Shown: positions 12,027 to 24,737, counted from the stretch's first letter. The stretch is 64,000 nucleotides of DNA from Echinometra lucunter (GCA_029962745.1 CM057157.1:24959460-25023459); one strand, 5' to 3'. Made by a program: numbers and translations. Notes: a model not told the origin generated them from the letters alone.

Positions 12027-12068
12027 AATAGAACAAGAAGGAGGAGGAAGGGAGGAGGAGGAGGAGAA

Positions 12069-12099
<31 letters not shown>

Positions 12100-12131
12100 A
12101 AGAAGAAGAAGAAGAAGAAGAACAAGAAGAA
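12027..12131. repeat. (AGA/GAG)n trinucleotide array
   Basis: It directly follows the CTA array. GGAGGAG units grade into about 50 bases of uninterrupted AAG. Confidence 0.93.
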
Positions 12132-12219
12132 TGGTGGATTATCGTACACCACTCAGGTCCGTCAGGTCGTGATGCTCATGGCGTTCCAATACCATTATTA
12201 CTTATTACTCCAACACTAT

Positions 12220-12405
12220 TTACCTCAGCATGCTTAGAGGCCAAATATGTAGCGCTCATAGCATATCGGGTCCCTGGGTGGAGAGTGGCAAACGTGAATA
12301 AATATCTTGCCAAAAGATGACGGTGTCGAGCTGGGATTCGAACCCTTATCCCTCTGACTGAGAGCCAAGTGAATGAACAACCATAGCACAATATCTCCAC
12401 ATACT
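12220..12405 (-). repeat. tRNA-derived SINE
   Basis: Minus-strand reading: the head GTGGAGATATTGTGCTATGG, a B box GGTTCGAATCC (complement near 12340), then TTTTGGCAAGATATTTATTC and a CTCCACCCAGGG block. The B box and the TTTTGGCAA block are shared with 62421-62635 and 24197-24400. No coding capacity. Confidence 0.8.
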
Positions 12406-13881
12406 GCTGTTTTGTTTTAGAGATTTAGAATGCATGTCTCAAATCAGTCTGATACGTGATCATAATTTACCAATGATTCTGAATGGATATTTCCAGAAAC
12501 TCGTAATTCCAATGGAAATATAATGAGAGCAAAATTTCGGGGGGGGGGGTTCTTTTTTTTTTACATTATGGAAATTGTCCAAATTTCTTTAGACATTACA
12601 GACATACGTACACTACACGCAATAAATCGTCAAAAGAAAAAAGGAATCATCAGATAATAAAATTTCTGAGTTTGAGGTCCCCATTTCTTTCATAGGATCA
12701 CAGAATTCAAATTAAAATCATTGCCAAACAAAAGAAAATAGACTTTTTGTTGATGTCATCTGATCTTGTGCCACAACCAGCATGACCAGTAGCGGCAGTC
12801 TTGTTTTTGCTCCTTCCCCTTTTTTCTTTTGAGTGGACGTCCGGGGAAAAAGATTTAATGGCCACATCTGAGGATAGCGCGTCATCAAGACAGTAGTCAT
12901 TATTGGACGTCTGCTTGCTGCCCCCTATTTCCCCATCCTGCCCCCACCCAGGATATTTAAAGAACCATAGTCATGTGTGGATAAGGCTATTGTACTTCAT
13001 TATAATGGAAAACCTAGATGCTTTGGTACTCATATTTCCTCTTTTGTCCACTGGCCTGCATGTAACGTGATGGCACCGATGACTCTCTTTAACCCCATTA
13101 GCGGGTCGCGTTCTTTCCCTGTATTCCGTTCTAGATATAGAATTAAACGCATTCAGATTCGATTTCATGACGAGAATTGGAGCAGAGTCTCGTCTGGCGT
13201 GTTCTTCTTACTGTCTCCCTGTTTCGATTTTACCACGGAGTCTATAGGTTTAGATTGTAAATGGACCCTAATGATCGTCTCCACATAAAAGCTACAGTAT
13301 TGTATGTTTTCAGGGTAGTGTATGAAGAGTGGAACACAATTAATGATCGAGTGCTCGTTGAATAACAGGCGTCAGTGACTAGTGTTTTTCCTTTTTTTTT
13401 TCTTTTTACCTATTTCCGGCATGCGTAAATGCGAGATTGTACAAGTGCTGATAGCATTATGAACGGTGCAAACATCACTTTGGATCGCATGTGAATGGAA
13501 TCCTTCGAAAACACATTCTGTGTGCAGCGAGCATGATAGATAATTCCATTTGAGGTACCATACTATCATTCAACGATGCCAACTATTTCATTCCACTGAA
13601 TATGATGAAGCTACACAGTGAACACTAAAATCCAGGACGAAAACAAAACTGTAGTCAAACTAATTACACTCTATTGCAACTCACTGCATGTGTAGATTTT
13701 TAGAAAAATCGAAAAACATTCCAGCTATGCCATCACATCACTGCGTCAAAGATATGCTTCTTTACCTACAATATTTCGTCTGCGTCAGTTCTGCGCCAGT
13801 TCTGCGCCATTGCGTGCCTGCATGTGCGCCAAGGAACAGCACAATGTAAACGACAAAACGGGTATTTAAGGAAAGACTCAC
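12406..13881. other. Unique DNA, no gene recognised
   Basis: It carries a G homopolymer at about 12539 and several 60-100 codon frames without motifs. Confidence 0.5.
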
Positions 13882-13924
13882 ACGACATATACAGTCTGAT
13901 CTGTCAGATACATCTGGCACAGGA
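13882..13924 (-). CDS. Speculative small exon
   Basis: On the minus strand a pyrimidine-rich stretch ending AATCAG precedes 43 bases that end at a strong donor, CGT|GTGAGTC. In the frame that is open, the peptide is PVPDVSDRSDCICR after one leading base. It ends in phase 0, which would fit the phase of the exon at 10627-10690. There is no homology evidence and such snippets occur by chance. Confidence 0.1.
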
Positions 13925-13974
13925 CTGATTGGAGTGGAATTGGATGTGAGTTTGAGGAATAAATACTTGTATAC

Positions 13975-14019
13975 AGGGACCAAGGAAGGGGGGGGGCAAG
14001 GGGTTGTAGCCCCCCTCCC

Positions 14020-14057
<38 letters not shown>

Positions 14058-14241
14058 TTCGACTGAAACTTTAAAAAAAAAAACCAATAAAACGACCAAT
14101 AAAATTGTAAAAACTTAATATTCATATTACCCTTAGGCTCGCAAACCATGAAAACCAAAGGGCTTCAGAGGGCTCCGCCCTGGTCCCCGCCTGTTTGGAG
14201 TCAGCCCCTACCCCCTCCAAAACAGGTTCTGCTGCCCCTGG
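13975..14241. mobile_element. Possible hAT-like MITE remnant
   Basis: The region begins ACAGGGACCAAGGAAGGGGG and ends GCTGCCCCTGGT. It contains GGGCTCCGCCCTGGTCCCC and a GTAGCCCCCCTCCCC motif, a composition typical of short non-autonomous hAT-like elements with CAGGGG ends. The terminal match is poor and no target duplication was confirmed. A (CA)n microsatellite at 14023-14054 lies inside. Confidence 0.3.
14023..14054. repeat. (CA)n microsatellite
   Basis: An uninterrupted CA run of about 32 bases. Confidence 0.93.
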
Positions 14242-17200
14242 TTTAGACTTGGCTGTTATAAATAGAATACTTGATATGTGTGTTTAATTATTCTAAATGT
14301 AGTACTAAACTCCTTACAAAAATAGGGCGGAAGGGGAAGCAGGTATAGACAAAGAATGACCAAAAAAATCATGAAAATGAAGGACAAAAAAGGGGGTATA
14401 CAACACGTACAGAGAGCAGCAGGGGAACACAAAGAGTGGAAACATTGGCCGGGTAAGCGGGACAATGAAGGTCTCACAAAGTTGAACTTTGTCATTTCTA
14501 CAGCTTGTTAAAATTGTGGGGGTATACGTTTATCAATCATACTTTGAAAGGGGCTATCTCTCCCACGGTGTCTTATGATACGTCCCGAAAGATATTAATC
14601 ATAATTTACGGTTTAGTTTTGATGCGAACCTTACAATGCATTCTACTGATGGTCCGATGCTCTTCAAACAATGAACAATGGTCATGATGGTCGTACAGAC
14701 TAATACGTGATGATCGTACAAACAATGGTCGTACAACGAAAGGGAACTGAAAGCACTTGCTGACTGCAATAACTGGCTGGAAACTATGTATCAATTAGCT
14801 TTAAATGATCTCTAGATCTTACTGAACATGTTAAATTATACTGACATGACTGAAAAGAATGCTGAACATAAGCGGCGAAGATTCCCCCCCCCCCCTCATC
14901 TAAAAGTCATCTAAAAATTCCGAAGACCCTCTTTTCCCCTCTTCTTTTGCTTGCTCGTCAAAATGAATAAACAAATAAATGAAAATAAAAATAAATCAGA
15001 TGTGTCCCGTTCACTTTAGCTTCTATACAGATTTTCACCCACGATGCTGACAGTAGTCTGATCTGCCGAGCCGCGAAAGAAAAAAACAAAAACGTGTTAA
15101 CTCCATTCCTTTGAGTAGTTATACAACTGCAAATATTTGAGAATAGCCCATCAGTGACAAATCAAACAGCAAAGTCACGTTCAGTGTCAAGGAGATTACA
15201 CAGAATTCAATAAAAGTCAATCTGATATATTGTTTACATGGTTTATATGGCACATATTTGATGACCCATCAGTAACATCGTTTACTCAAGTTTACTGTCT
15301 ACATAGAAAATCACCTTTTAGAGACATCGTAACCTAAGTCAAGTGTCAAGGAAGTGACACGAATTTCTCTTCACCACTCTTTGAAACCAAGCTTTCCTAT
15401 ATCAAATCTACAGGCGTGAGGTGATTTGGTAGTCAACAGGTTAATTGATAACGACAGTGTTTAACGACCAATGACTAACCAAGCGTGATGGATGATGCGT
15501 TTTACACCGTGTAAGAAAGCAATACACAAGGACTTGATTTCACTTGTAGAACCATTTGTGCCTGTAATTCAACTCTACACCACGTAGTTCCCACGTGCAA
15601 GTACAACATTAGTACTGAAAACGCTATCGAGACTGCTTTCTGTTGGGCTAAGTGCATGTCACCAGTCATTTTATGTGGGTCAGCGTGGATTTTTTTAATG
15701 ATGTGGATTTAAATAAAAGTTTAAATTGCATTACTGGACTTCGGTCAACGTAATGATATTTACAGTTTTCACTTGACCTAGGTCTAGTAAATAATGGATA
15801 CCTTATATCGGTGCCACCCCCCCCCCCTTTAATCATTACAAATTTTGGATGCTATAGTCTTATGACAACATGGCTTTAGTCCTTGGAACAATACTGGAAT
15901 ATCGAGATCATCAGCGTGTAACCGTGACATTAGACCTACACCATAAACATCATTGTGGACATGATGTCTTTGAAAGTCTTGCTGAGTATGCCAGGATCTT
16001 ATTCGATATCTAGGAAAGGATTATTCCGATGACTGGAGTTTTATCAAAAGAGGTTTTATTTGCGACATAGGATAGGAAATTCCCACCAGCAGCAGTAAGT
16101 ATACCTGCTAATTTCTATACAACACGGTAATTTATTTCGTCCTTTATAAATTGTTCCTACTTGTGTTCTTGAGTTCTTGTAACAACATCATCAATTTTGA
16201 TATACATGCCAAACTCAAATAAAATTGTCTAGAAACAGCGTGAGGGAAACTGAACTAACATTTCAAAAATAACTTGAAATGTTAACTGTAGTAAAGCTGT
16301 AAATCCCAGCACCAGTCCCGTGTATGAGTATTTTTGGTGTTGCATCTCTATCTATGTGGCCTTCAGAGTTAACTTTTTTTTCTCTTCAAAACGACATTAT
16401 GAGGCTCCCCAGTGCATACAATGAAGTTTCTTCGTGAATACGAAATACCAACTGCTGTGTCGGGGGGGGGGGGGTGTTTGTATTCTCTTTGTATTACAGT
16501 AACAAAATTAGTACAAGTAAAACTCAAGGAAATGTCTGATATACAGTAGTTTTCTTTTTAGCTTAACAAAATCGTTCCAAAAAAGCGCCTGGATTAATTT
16601 GAGTTGAGGTAGTATTTATGGCGAAAACGTTAATCATAACTTTACAAAAATTGATATGATTCATGTTTTCTTCTTCGCGATATCCTGCATGCACAAAGTG
16701 TTCGGCAATGAAGAAGGAATGACTTAGACATTGCACAGAAAGGGGCGAATACCTGGAAAGCCAAGTATGTAGACATAATACTGATTCCGATATTATTCAT
16801 ACTTTTTTCTTTTCTCTATCATATTTGTAATGATTATCATGCTTATGCATTGTTTCAAAAAAATTCATGTACCATGCGAGTGAATTTTTTTTTCTTAATT
16901 GTGTGTTTATTGAAGGATCAACAACAATTTTCATATTTACAAATAATCAGATTAATTGTGAGCAAAACAGAAAACAAATTTATTACAACATATACAACAG
17001 ATTGGGTAAAAAAAATTTTTTTAAAAGGGGGGCAGAAACAGGACTCGGAACATATATCGCATAGTTAGTAGTACCATATTTGGAAATTAGTACTATCATT
17101 AACCAAAACAAAGGAGACAATAATAGAACACTGATTATGGCATTACATGGGGTTTGTGCTTTACATAACAACTTGGTAAAGGAACAAATACTTGTATTTA

Positions 17201-17863
17201 CCTTGGTCGAGTGTTGCAGAAGAAGACATACATGGCGAGTGAAAAAAAAAAAGACAAATAAGCCTCCAACATACTAAAGCTGATCTATCCCTTTGGGAAT
17301 GAAACAAAATGTGTGAATAGCTCAATACAATCTTCAACAATGAAACTAATCATTCGAAATTGGTCGAGTGTGACTGTAACTTCACATCTGAACTACACAA
17401 TGTCATCATAATTGAATTCTCGTTTTTATCTATGTTTGCTTATGACACAGAATAGAATAGCTTGATCAACACTTCCTTGTAAAATAAATGTGAACAAATA
17501 TGCTGCAGTCAGGTGTGCAGCACGTGGAACAGTGATCATGATGATATAGGTTGGGTAAAAATTCATCCAATATTTGAGTGAAAAATGAAGCATGCACGTT
17601 TGTTGGGTGAAATGTATGGGTATGTTCGATAAATTTTAACGCAACACTAGGTAAGCTTCTGGCATTAGGTAAAATTTAACCAATCAAACATATGTTACAC
17701 TTTTTCCCCCAAGTCATTTTGGAGTACATGCATTCGATACAACGATGCTTTTTATTGTAAAAACATTGACAGTAATGTGTACAGTGAAAAGAAGTGTTAA
17801 AACTAACTAACCTATAGGGAGAGAACATACTTTTCAGCGAAATACTTACTGTTTTAAAAACAT
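14242..17863. other. Long AT-rich region, no gene recognised
   Basis: It contains C or G homopolymers near 14886, 15819 and 16462 and a hairpin at 16257-16283 (AACATTTCAA / TTGAAATGTT). A loosely repeated block at 15136-15370 shows CCCATCAGTRAC twice, and then GTCAAGGA-GT-ACAC twice. A 46-codon ATG frame at 15870-16010 has no recognisable domain. Nothing else is supportable. Confidence 0.5.
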
Positions 17864-18925
17864 AACGCATCAAATAAATCTCTCTTACTTATCGGCCCTT
17901 GCTGTCCGTAAAATTATGAGAACTACTTGTACAGCAGCTTTTAAGACAGTTAAAAGCAGTTCAGTAATTCTGAAGAAAATATGTGATGGCAGAATTTTTC
18001 TTAACATGTATTACGTTGGAGCGATACCGGAAGGCATTCTTTTTTTCGCTAAACAGTATATGTCTCTGAACTTTGAACCATAGTTTGAAACAGTCAGGAA
18101 TACGGCTCAGTGAGTTTTCCTTGATCGTTCATCACTAGTTTATTATCGTCACAGATTGATTACATTTTAACATGAAAAACCACTATTATAACAGAAACTA
18201 TGACCTCCCCGCTTTCATTTCTGAACGCATCAAACAAATCTCTCTTACTTATCGGCCCTTGTTGTCCGTAGATCTACTTGTACAGCAGTTTTTAAGACAG
18301 TTAAAACAGTTCAGTAATTTTGAAGAAATTATGTGATGGCAGAATTTTTCTAAACATGTATTACGTTGGAGCGATACCGGAAGGCATTCCTTTTTTTCGC
18401 TAAACAGTATATGTCTCTGAACGTTGAACGATAGTTTGAAATAGTCAAGAATATGGCTCAGTGAGTTTTCCTTGATCGTTCATCACTAGTTTATTATCGT
18501 CACAGATTGATTACATTGTAACATGAAAAACCACTATTATAACAGAAACTATGACCTCCCCGCTTTCATTTCTGAACGCATCAAATAAATCTCTCTTACT
18601 TATCGGCCCTTGTTGTCCGTAGAACTACTTTTACAGCAGTTTTTAAGACAGTTAAAAACAGTTCAGTAATTTTGAACAAAACTATGTGATGGCAGAATTT
18701 TTCTTAACATGTATTACGTTGGAGCGATACCGGAAGGCATTCCTTTTTTCGCTAAACAGTATATGTCTCTGAACGTTGAACCATAGTTTGAAATAGTCAA
18801 GAATATGGCTCAGTGAGTTTTCCTTGATCGTTCATCACTAGTTTATTATCGTCACAGATTGATTACATTTTAGCATAAAAAACCACTATTATAACAGAAA
18901 CTATGACCTCCCCGCTTTCATTTCT
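17864..18925 (+). repeat. Three tandem units of about 351-360 bp
   Basis: Units start with AACGCATCAAAYAAATCTCT at 17864, 18224 and 18575, and the array ends near 18925. Periods are 360 and 351 bases, and the third unit is also about 351. Copies are very similar, including ATTACGTTGGAGCGATACCG, AGTGAGTTTTCCTTGATCGT and a shared end CTCCCCGCTTTCATTTCTGA. Copy 1 differs more at its start. No open frame is conserved across the units. It reads as a short satellite or recent local triplication; the orientation given is arbitrary. Confidence 0.93.
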
Positions 18926-20288
18926 GAAGCGTTACTAAATTAGAAACACTCCTTATTCAATACTCTGAATTTAGATGTATGGTTGCTGCTGAAAATCAAT
19001 GTCAAAAAGAGCGTGATTGGATGACACCTTCTGCAATCAATACCAAACGCCTGTCTCAACCAAAACGATCAATTTCGTGTCGTACTAACGTTCTAATTTC
19101 GACGTCTAAGTCAATTTGAGAAAATGGGGTTCTTTACATAAGTATTGGTTTCTCGAAGTGAGAATGCGACACCTCTGCGATATCAAGGTAGAAATTTTAG
19201 AACCTCGAACAACATGTCAAAGAGCAGTTTGACTTCTGGGAATGTCAACGTATATTTCTGTTACATTTTGTTTTCTACATCCTGCGGTATAGGGAGAAGG
19301 TATAGATCGAAATTTCTCGATCAGCAAAAGTGGGAATTTCTGCTTATACGGATCAAATTCACATAAAAATTTTCTTCTCGAAACTTTTTTGTTACGGAAG
19401 TAAGAATGAAAGTTTTAACCTGTAGCATTGCGTAATGTTCCAGTATAGACTGCATGAAGCGAAATGAGAGGGGAAAAACAACAGAGAAAACGTTCTTCCC
19501 ATGAAAAATGTGTAATTCAGATGTGACCGATTTTCCCTTTTCAACCCTTTGCTTGTTTTGTTTTGTTTTGTGAGTCATTTTATCTTTTGGGCTGAAAAAA
19601 AGAAAGCAAAGTCTCCCTAACAGAATTAGGCTCTATAAAGATATGTAGTAACTATGTCCATACCGACTATTTTTCCTGAATTAATTTACGCCATATATTT
19701 TCTGAGTCGAGTTCATGGCTCCTGTTGAAGAAAAAAAATGAAATGGGTGAAAGAGTTCGAAGGGACACACTCAAGATGAGACATTTTAATGATCACCGTT
19801 CAGTTGCGTCGGAAGGCAGAGGGAATCTAATTTCTTGGGGGATAGAAATCAAAAGATGTACTCCAGATGTATCCCATGAGTCATGTATTGTCAAACTCTA
19901 TATCAGCGTGTTGTGCTAGAACACCTGTAGCTAGTTGGGGGTAAGATGAAAAAGGGGAAGAGAATGAAACGCTTTACAGGGGAGGCAAAAATGAGAGCGA
20001 TCCATAAAGGGAAGAGGTGCTTCTGGAAGAATCAAAACAGAGAAAATGATGTAAGGAGAATGAAGAGAGATGGAGAGGGATAAAGTGTTGGAGACAGAGA
20101 GAGAAGGGAGGGGCCTTGTGTGTAAGATGCAACACCTGTAGGAACTTGAAATTGCAGAATGAACATGTCGTGAAAAAAATCGCTTTTGAGAAAAGGCTTT
20201 CAAAGGATTATCGAAAAAAGAAGAGGGCGTATAGGGATAGACGGAGGAAAGACAGAGATAGAAAAAAGAGGGCGAAAAACGAAGAGGA
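18926..20288. other. Unique DNA, no gene recognised
   Basis: Sequence after the tandem array is AT-rich, becoming purine-rich from 19940. Small open frames have no motifs. Confidence 0.5.
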
Positions 20289-20332
20289 CGGGAGAGAGAG
20301 AGAGAGAGAGCAAGAGAGGGAGAGAGAGAGAC
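20289..20332. repeat. GA-rich microsatellite
   Basis: AGAGAG runs are broken once by CAAGAGAGGG. Confidence 0.88.
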
Positions 20333-21520
20333 GAAGATGGGGAACTACCATGACTATGGGGAGATTTAGGTAATTTCTCAATCTAATCAATTTATATTCG
20401 AATTCCTCTCAAATTGAATGCAATTTTCATGAAATGCTCTAGGAAGAACGCAACACGAGAACACCCCTCCCTTGCAACATAATCCGTTATAATTCATACT
20501 CTTTCATATTTACTCGTGTGGAAAAACGGTATGCTCAAAGCATATGACATCGACGTTGAACCCCAAAGGGTTATATAATACCTTGCAGACCTATCAATAT
20601 CTATTTCACCCTTCGAGTCTCGCCTTTAAATAATTATACTTCATGAAGCGTTTTGTGAATTAGTAACGAGAATGCCCTCAGCATCATGGGATCTTGTGCG
20701 GAGGCTATGTAACATAATCCAAGAGAAAGAACGTTATATTTTATCATGTTTTATGGCGTAGACTCCTCAGTGGCCTGAGCCCGTGTCTTAAATATTCTAA
20801 CATTTTTACAGCGTCGTAACTCCTAGAAAGATCAAACAAGATCTAGCAGAGGAAGGGGAAGATTGTCGTGTCATGGTAAATGGGTCAAAATCAGACTCAA
20901 CATCAGAGGGAACCCTGGTCTTTCATTCGGATAGACAGATACTATCCCTCATTAAAATGCAGCTGAAAGCTATGATGACCCTCTTTTTTTTTCTCACTAT
21001 GATGAAAAGGAGAAGAGCTATGAATCTAATTCCAAACGTGCAGCCCCATTTTCCCCTCTTTATACGATAATGTTGTCTACAAGCTACTGTCATCTTGAAG
21101 ATCGCATTACATTACCATGATTACGGATAGAGCAATCTGAGTTTTGTTCAAATTGGTGACATTTTATGCGGTAACGAGTCTTTCTTGTATAGTTCATATC
21201 AAATGCAAGACTGTATATACTGTATGTTTTTTCTAAAGAGATCTTGGTTATTACCCCACCCCGACTTTAGTCTGGAGGTCCCCGATCATGCCGATAAGGT
21301 GATGAAGACAATAATAATGTTAGGGAACCTTAATTACAAGCTTTGCTTTCAAGGTTTGCGCCACAATACAGCTTGTGTTTATCTTATTTATTCATTTACT
21401 TAATTATTTGAAATATATACTGAAGCTATATAGGCCTATACTGAATCTCAATCGTTGGTATTCCATGCTTGTTTTGATTTTGTAAATTAAAAATTTATGT
21501 CAATCATTTGCTCTTATTGT
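20333..21520. other. AT-rich unique DNA, no gene recognised
   Basis: No splice-flanked or long open frame, and no clear repeat apart from short simple runs. Confidence 0.5.
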
Positions 21521-21524
21521 GGAA

Positions 21525-21710
21525 ATAAATGAAAAGAAAATGAAATGAATGAAATAATTTTACTTTACATTTACTTCACCTTGGTCGAGTCTGGCAAATG
21601 TAAACTGATATCTTGCTAAAGGACGTTAGTACTGTGATAGGGATTCGAACCCCAGCCCTGATATCCGTAGTCCGGTTACAGTCCACTACAGATACCTCCA
21701 CTCTTTAGTT
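21525..21710 (-). repeat. tRNA-derived SINE
   Basis: Minus-strand reading: a head ending in the B box GGTTCGAATCC(C) near 21650, followed by a TTAGCAAGATATCAGTTTAC block, a GACCAAGG block and a tail with ATTTCATT repeats (21525-21560). Same general family as 10201-10462 and 12220-12405. Confidence 0.75.
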
Positions 21711-22020
21711 AGAACGAGGGATCCTTGGTGCGTTGAGGAACAGCCTTCAACAGTTCAAAGAAGGCGCCACCTGCGGTATACATGAGTAAGAAATGTTTCA
21801 AGCTCTCTTTCCTCAATAGGAAATAGAGAAATATAATTGATAAAATCAAAATGATGATGTGCACAAGTCATACAACTTTACACTCTTCATAAAATCATCT
21901 AAATAACAATGTATTACAAAGGGAGTCACAAAGCTCTCTTCAAAAAAGATATAACTCATGACTACAAACAAAAGTTATGTTCTTTCATAAAGACAGAATT
22001 TTGAAAAAGGAGCAAAAGTT
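21711..22020. other. AT-rich spacer between SINEs
   Basis: Nothing recognised. Confidence 0.5.
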
Positions 22021-22029
22021 TAGATTGGT

Positions 22030-22245
22030 TTGGTTAAGTTTAGTTTTGGTTTACTTGACTGTTAAGAAAACATGAATGTTTGTAAGTAAGCCACCAGAGG
22101 ACCGACAGCTTTAAGTCCTCCCCGAGGGTCATGCTATTGAGGATTAATGCCTCACCAAAGGCCACTAGCGCATCCACTTGGTTTCGAACCCGGGTCACCG
22201 GATTACGAGACCACTGCTCGTCCAACTGAGCTATCGCGCCAAATC
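22030..22245 (-). repeat. tRNA-derived SINE, well-preserved head
   Basis: On the minus strand the head reads GGCGCGATAGCTCAGTTGGA (A box), then an anticodon-like arm GAGCAGTGGTCTC, then GGGTTCGAAACC (B box). It looks like a nearly complete tRNA-like fold. The body has ACTTAAAGCTGTCGGTCCTC and the end shows TTAACAGTCAAGTAAACC. Copies of the same family are at 40318-40520 (plus) and 40985-41240 (minus), and a head fragment is at 35125-35172. Confidence 0.88.
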
Positions 22246-23247
22246 TATTATGTGTGTGCTGTTAAAGTTGTCTGGTAACAGTGATGTGCTGTACTTTATC
22301 TCATCATCCGGGTTAAATTATTTTTTAGCCATAACTGGGCATAAGACGCTTGTCGCCATGAATACAAGACATAAGCTTATCGAGCTCCAGCCTAGAAAAA
22401 AAGTATCACATTTCCATCTTATCCATTGGTATGTTTCTCTTTTTCGAGGCGAAATTCCTTAAGAACTAATCATGGTACAATCAGGAACATGATGGAATGA
22501 AAAGATGTCTCGCCCCCTTATTTCGTTTCTTCCTTCCGTTTCTTCTCTCGTGTTCTGACATCATGCTCTCGCGAAAGTTGGGAGGCAGACGATTTAGCGC
22601 ACGGCGATTCTGCGATATCGATCGAATGTTAGGAAGAAAATAAAGGAAGACGGGAAATGCCCATGTCAGTTCCCACGTTAATATTTGCCTGTGAGCCCTA
22701 CCGATGTAAATTGAAACGAATCGATATCTCTGCTCGGTAAACCTAAAAATATATGACCATTGTACTTCGGGGTATGCTAAGGTTCGAAACTATGAGGGGC
22801 GTGACAACGACCGCCTTGTTTTGATCTATATTTTTTTCTGGTAATATTAGGGCTAATCGAAAGGTTGGGCAACATGCATTTGTTTTGTTTTTTTCTTAAG
22901 TGAGGCAGAATGATCGAGGTCACTTGTGTGTGGCGGCAGAATAAGGAACATCCCCATCACAGTGTTCGAAGTGCGAAGTCGTGTAATCGTGAAGATGGGT
23001 GCTTATGATGGTGTGGAACATTCTTCTACATTTGCAGCAGGGGCATAAGGGATCTGTCTTTATTTTAATACTGATGAAATCACGAATGCTGCGGATTATG
23101 AATCAGCTCTCTAGGGCAAGATATGATTTCTGGAACGCAGACGAATTATTACTTTGAGAAATAGGTCATAAATGTGTGATTAACTTTTCCGGTTTGTAAA
23201 TGAGAACGGGATCAGGCAATATTCAATACATTTGATATATCCACTTA
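22246..23247. other. Unique DNA, no gene recognised
   Basis: A CpG-containing stretch at 22500-22780 (TCGCGAAAGTT, GATATCGATCGAATG) stands out slightly but has no coding or repeat signature. An 80-codon frame at 22178-22462 overlaps the SINE and is not a gene. Confidence 0.45.
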
Positions 23248-23854
23248 AGTGGGTATCTCACTGGCTTGGAGACAAGGTGGTGACCTGGTGGCGACTCGAG
23301 TCTCCGCCGGGTGCGGAGACGTCTCCAAAGCGTCTCTGCGACATCTCCCGGAGACAAGCCGGATCTCTGAGAAGTCGTGGAAAATTAAAAAACGTTCATT
23401 GTTTTTAGAGACTTTTTCAAGTCTCCAGCAGATCTCGGAGACGTCTCCATTGGTTGCGGCGACATCGCAGAGACTAATTTTGTCCACGACTTGGGAGACG
23501 TCTCCGCAACGTCTCCCAGACCTGTTGTAGACCAAAGAGACTGGGAAGACGTTGCGGCGACAATGCGGCGACGTCTCCTCCACGCTGCTTGATCCCAAGT
23601 CGCGGACTAATGGAGACGTCGAGTAGACCTCTCCAAGACCTGCTGAAGATTGGGAAACGTATCCCAAAAAAATCGAACATGTTTGAATTTCCCTCGACTC
23701 TCCGGAGACCCGGCTCTTCTCCAGGAGATGTCGCGGAGACTCGAATCGCTACCAGGTCGCCACATAGTCTCCAGGCCATTGAGAGTGCAAGCCATTTCTT
23801 TGGTCTCCCGAGTCGCGGAGACGTCGCGACTTCTCCGCTAATGAGATAGGGCCT
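23248..23854. mobile_element. GC-rich foldback element, 607 bp, TTA flanks
   Basis: The two halves are long inverted copies. For example TGGAGAC...GGCGACTCGAGTCTCCGC on the left matches the complement of the right arm near 23730-23780. The centre meets at GTTGTAGACCAAAGAGACTG. Ends are AGTGGGTATCTCA and TGAGATAGGGCCT, flanked by TTA on both sides (23245-23247 and 23855-23857), as in PIF/Harbinger-type target duplications. The interior is unusually rich in GGAGACGTCTCC palindromes. No transposase is encoded; the open frames on both strands are by-products of the palindrome. Confidence 0.75.
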
Positions 23855-24196
23855 TTACTCATTCCAGTGTCAGATTTGAAACCGTTTTTGACAAAAGAGA
23901 GCCTTTAGTGACATAGGAAAACGCATTTTCCCTTAAATTCTCAAAGTTCCGAACAATTACAAAATTACTCGAGTCTCAATTATTGTACCCAATGTATACG
24001 ACGCGTCATGGGCTGACGTGGAACTGCGTCAGTAACTTAAGCTGTTTTTGACGTGCAATGTGGACAGCTTTGAAGCAAATTATGAACTGTCCAAAATCCT
24101 TACCTCCAACTCACATGTGGGGTCATTCTGCTGACGTCAGAACTGAAACTTTTTTTAAAAAGTGATTTTTTAAAATGAATAGTGTAAACAATATAG
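23855..24196. other. Unique DNA, no gene recognised
   Basis: A 24-base segment with possible splice borders near 24107-24130 (minus) is too short to support as an exon. Confidence 0.5.
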
Positions 24197-24420
24197 TGGA
24201 GGTGTCATAGTGTAGTGGTTCGTTCATTTGACTCTCAATCAAAGGCTGGAGGGTTCCAATCCTTCACTATGTCTTTTGGCAAATCATCAATCCATGTTTA
24301 CCATTCTCCATCAAGGTCTTAAATGAATACCCGGTAGGATCGATGCGAACGTGTGTAGTTAGACTGGCATGTGTGCCTGTAAAATGGCGCCTGCCCGGAA
24401 CGTTCCCTTTTAAATTGAAT
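24197..24420 (+). repeat. tRNA-derived SINE head and body
   Basis: The plus strand reads GGTGTCATAGTGTAGTGGTT (A-box region), then GGGTTCCAATCC (B box), then GTCTTTTGGCAA and a diverged body. It resembles the minus-strand copies at 12220 and 62421. Confidence 0.7.
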
Positions 24421-24599
24421 TCACATTTATTTCCTTCTGATCAGTCAATAACATCATAAACAAAATTGCAATAAATTATACAGCGAACACCCGGGAAGTG
24501 AAGCTTGTGTTGGGGACGCCGAGACAATGAGTTTTTGGACTCAAGATTACTTACAAATACAAGGCAGTGTACATCTCATTTCATCTGTCCCATTATTAT

Positions 24600-24737
24600 G
24601 AGAGAAGGAGAAAAAAACTCTTGGGAGTGGAGACGATGGACTTTATGATATGGAACAGCGACTGAACCCAATGACCGGGGTAATAATTTTTACATGCAAA
24701 GCGCTCAGAAAAGTAGTATGAAGCGCCATATTATTAT

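Noticed and set aside
15870..16010. 46-codon ATG frame with several His residues
   Set aside because: Too short, no motif, and it lies in plain AT-rich DNA.
22190..22245. Apparent tRNA gene
   Set aside because: The tRNA-like head is followed by a SINE body shared with other copies, and the D and anticodon arms are degraded; it is a SINE, not a functional tRNA.
23245..23857. Overlapping long frames on both strands
   Set aside because: They mirror each other because the DNA is a foldback palindrome; no transposase motif.
24107..24130. 24-base minus-strand microexon with GTAAGG donor
   Set aside because: The acceptor lacks a pyrimidine tract and the length is too short to support.
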